The notes below the pieces were generated by a model, which was not told the origin of the DNA, did not search any database, and was given only the letters and a program-made list of their open reading frames with translations. The translations under genes were made by a program, and so were the position numbers. A stretch of DNA of 64,000 nucleotides from Cohnella sp. WQ 127256. Lineage in GTDB: Bacteria > Bacillota > Bacilli > Paenibacillales > Paenibacillaceae. This document shows, piece after piece, positions 62,321 through 64,000 of the stretch; the stretch's first letter is position 1, and each line of letters begins with the position of its first letter. The stretch spans positions 186,001 through 250,000 of the forward strand of contig NZ_JAMZCY010000001.1 of NCBI RefSeq assembly GCF_024519285.1, read 5' to 3'.

Positions 62321-62399
62321 TTACTTCAAATTTGTACAGAAAAATCAATGTGCAACCGATAATAAGAAGAATGCAATTTTAGAATGGGAGGTGAACGGC

Positions 62400-63866
62400 A
62401 TGAGCAAAGAGTCACGCATTGATGAACAGATCCAGCACTTCTATGACAACGTTCCCGATGTCGGAGACGCCCTGCCGCTCAAAGATTACCTCCTTAAGCA
62501 TGAGGATAGTCGAATGGCTTGGTACTTGCTTGGTAAGGAGTATGAAGGACGGGGAGATGCGGCGAAAGCGAATTATTGTTTTGCGCAAGCTGGAGATATC
62601 TATGAGGCGTTTGAATCTAAGCCTGCACCAAGCTTGCCTGGGGGGACATCCAATAAGAAAAGCAGCTGGGGGAAATGGCTCCTTGGACTGTTATTATTTA
62701 TTTTCTTAGCAGGGTCTGCTATTCTTGCCCTTAAAATACTTAATCCGGAAGACAACAAACCACTGGCAGCGAAGCCAGTAAATGAAGAGATAGCTTCTCC
62801 TCCTGTAGATACAAATGTGAAGCAGGGCTCCACTGGGAAACCAACGATATTACCTTCTAATATGGTGCCGCCGGATCAAATCGCAGGTGCATCTGGACCT
62901 AATGATAAAGGTCATGATGTTTTAGGGTCTTTGTTAACATTGAATCCGACGAAGCAACCGCGGATCCTCATATCAACACCTGAGCTTGGCAAATGGAATG
63001 ATTGGGTGAAGAGTGGAAAGCCGATTGCCTCTACTACTTCAGATAAGGAAGCGGGAACTGCAAGTGTTCAATGGTACGATCCAAAGTGGTGTGATTGTAA
63101 ACCGGACGACTCAAAGGCTATACAGAAGCTAGTACAAAGCTGGAAGCCGCTTCAGGAGGAGAAAATTGCGCTCCGCTCGGCGATGACTCGATATCGGGAA
63201 AAGACAGGCAAGTGGCCAGCAACACCTGAAACGTTAGCGGCGGATTATCCGGCGAATACGATGGCAGGTTGGTCAGAAAGTATGACATCTTGGTTCGATG
63301 AGCTTAAAGCTGAGCTTGAGAATAAGAAGGATGGTAAAATTCCACGAACGGCTGGGTGGCCGGAAGATACAGGGCCGAATAGTGGACATGGGACTCCATC
63401 TGGTAAATTGTCTCCACTGGCGGAGGAAGCACTCGAAATTATCGTGGATAAAAGCAATCATAGACTAGCTGTTGTGAGTGGCGATGTCATTTTGCGTAAT
63501 TATGAAGTGGGTTTAGGGGGAAGTAAAACTCCCGAAGGGAAATTCGCGATTACAGAGAAGGTTAAGAATCCGAATGGAAGCAGCACTGGAGTATTTGGTA
63601 GTCGGGGGATGACCTTATCGGATAGTCGATATGGTATTCACGGTACGGATGAGCCCGCAAGTATGGGGAAGGATGAATCCTTAGGTTGTATTAGAATGAA
63701 AAAAGAAGATATCGAGGAGTTATATGATCTTGTACCTATGGGTACTCCTGTCACTATTGTAAAAGGAGGCTTGCCCGACGAGCAGCGCGTACCGTCGGAA
63801 CGTTTCCGACTGTCGAGCACGCAGGACGAGACAAACCCCCACAAGGTATATGATTGGTTAAATTAG
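62400..63866 (+). CDS. Membrane-anchored L,D-transpeptidase
   Basis: A 488-residue protein. The first 60 residues form a TPR-like helical pair (LKHEDSRMAWYLLGKEYEGRGDAAKANYCFAQAG), followed by a helix at about residues 85-110 (WGKWLLGLLLFIFLAGSAILAL) that leaves the rest outside. The outer part has a Pro/Thr/Lys linker, a middle region of unknown type, and a C-terminal YkuD domain (about 345-475). The catalytic motif is intact: HGTDEPASMGKDESLGCIRM, giving His and Cys (SxGC). It makes or cuts 3-3 cross-links in peptidoglycan, or attaches wall proteins. The ATG at 62400 follows GGGAGG at eight bases. It is independent of the upstream operon but continues the envelope theme. Confidence 0.88.
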   Translation: MSKESRIDEQIQHFYDNVPDVGDALPLKDYLLKHEDSRMAWYLLGKEYEGRGDAAKANYCFAQAGDIYEAFESKPAPSLPGGTSNKKSSWGKWLLGLLLFIFLAGSAILALKILNPEDNKPLAAKPVNEEIASPPVDTNVKQGSTGKPTILPSNMVPPDQIAGASGPNDKGHDVLGSLLTLNPTKQPRILISTPELGKWNDWVKSGKPIASTTSDKEAGTASVQWYDPKWCDCKPDDSKAIQKLVQSWKPLQEEKIALRSAMTRYREKTGKWPATPETLAADYPANTMAGWSESMTSWFDELKAELENKKDGKIPRTAGWPEDTGPNSGHGTPSGKLSPLAEEALEIIVDKSNHRLAVVSGDVILRNYEVGLGGSKTPEGKFAITEKVKNPNGSSTGVFGSRGMTLSDSRYGIHGTDEPASMGKDESLGCIRMKKEDIEELYDLVPMGTPVTIVKGGLPDEQRVPSERFRLSSTQDETNPHKVYDWLN

Positions 63867-63882
63867 TACGATCGCTTACCTA

Positions 63883-64000
63883 TTACTTGTCCAAAGCAAG
63901 AAGCAAAGTCATGACCACTACAATAACTCCAAAAGCCACCCCAATCCATATAAGCGCCTTCTTATTAATTTCTTCCTTTGGTTTCTGGCGTGACGTGATG
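63883..64000 (-). CDS. Small membrane protein, C-terminal part
   Basis: The last 38 codons of a minus-strand gene running off the right edge: ITSRQKPKEEINKKALIWIG-type charged start followed by a single hydrophobic helix (VAFGVIVVVMTLLLAL) and DK. This looks like the C-terminal tail anchor of a membrane protein, or a short single-pass protein. The family cannot be identified from this much. It converges on the L,D-transpeptidase gene with a 16-base gap and no obvious terminator. Confidence 0.55.
   Translation of the reverse strand, partial: ITSRQKPKEEINKKALIWIGVAFGVIVVVMTLLLALDK

Overview
The window looks like a chromosomal segment of an endospore-forming Firmicute of the Paenibacillaceae (Paenibacillus/Cohnella type). 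The evidence is the gene order spoVB-comN-secD-secF-(CDF)-recJ-apt-rel-dtd-hisS-aspS-tcdA-rarA, which follows the Bacillus subtilis spoVB-rarA region; separate secD and secF genes; strong AGGAGG ribosome-binding sites with many GTG and TTG starts; spore-coat genes; a T-box leader; and GlnR-, LexA- and DeoR-type operator sequences. I see no tRNA, rRNA, CRISPR array, prophage or insertion sequence.

Layout. 1-14.4 kb: protein export (secDF), a probable Mn efflux carrier, DNA repair (recJ), purine salvage (apt), the stringent response (rel), D-aminoacyl-tRNA proofreading (dtd) and a T-box-controlled hisS-aspS operon, ending with tcdA at 15.2 kb. 15.3-18.8 kb: a spore-coat island between tcdA and rarA, with a CotB-like protein and a partner made of LSm-like repeats on the minus strand, facing a Gly/Arg repeat protein in the CotG position and the CotH coat kinase. 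18.9-28.7 kb: rarA, a PAS-GGDEF cyclase, a CorC-type transporter behind a structured leader, two minus-strand membrane proteins, a YtpB-type terpene synthase and pfkA.

28.8-37.7 kb: a nucleoside catabolism and uptake block (deoR-deoC-pdp-punA, then a NupNOPQ-type BMP/ABC importer). 38-46.4 kb: mixed housekeeping genes, including a secreted DUF4015 protein, YitT, a CshA-type helicase, a 6S RNA, tpx with a divergent LysR regulator, a YugP peptidase and a MerR regulator. 46.5-50.5 kb: amtB with two GlnR-type boxes, followed by a GlnD-like nucleotidyltransferase and a DnaQ-like exonuclease in place of the usual PII gene, and a convergent JAMM peptidase.

50.5-56.1 kb: an MFS exporter, a TlpA-like thioredoxin, cimA, dinB and a ferredoxin. 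56.2-63.9 kb: four consecutive envelope genes, namely a CHASE2 class III nucleotide cyclase, a long FecR-domain secreted protein with coiled-coil and Pro-Ser spacers, an NHL-propeller/stalk-domain secreted protein and a membrane-anchored L,D-transpeptidase. This cluster, the coat island and the amtB-NTase-exonuclease operon are the best candidates for poorly described biology. All functional calls rest on reading motifs and context; no database search was possible.
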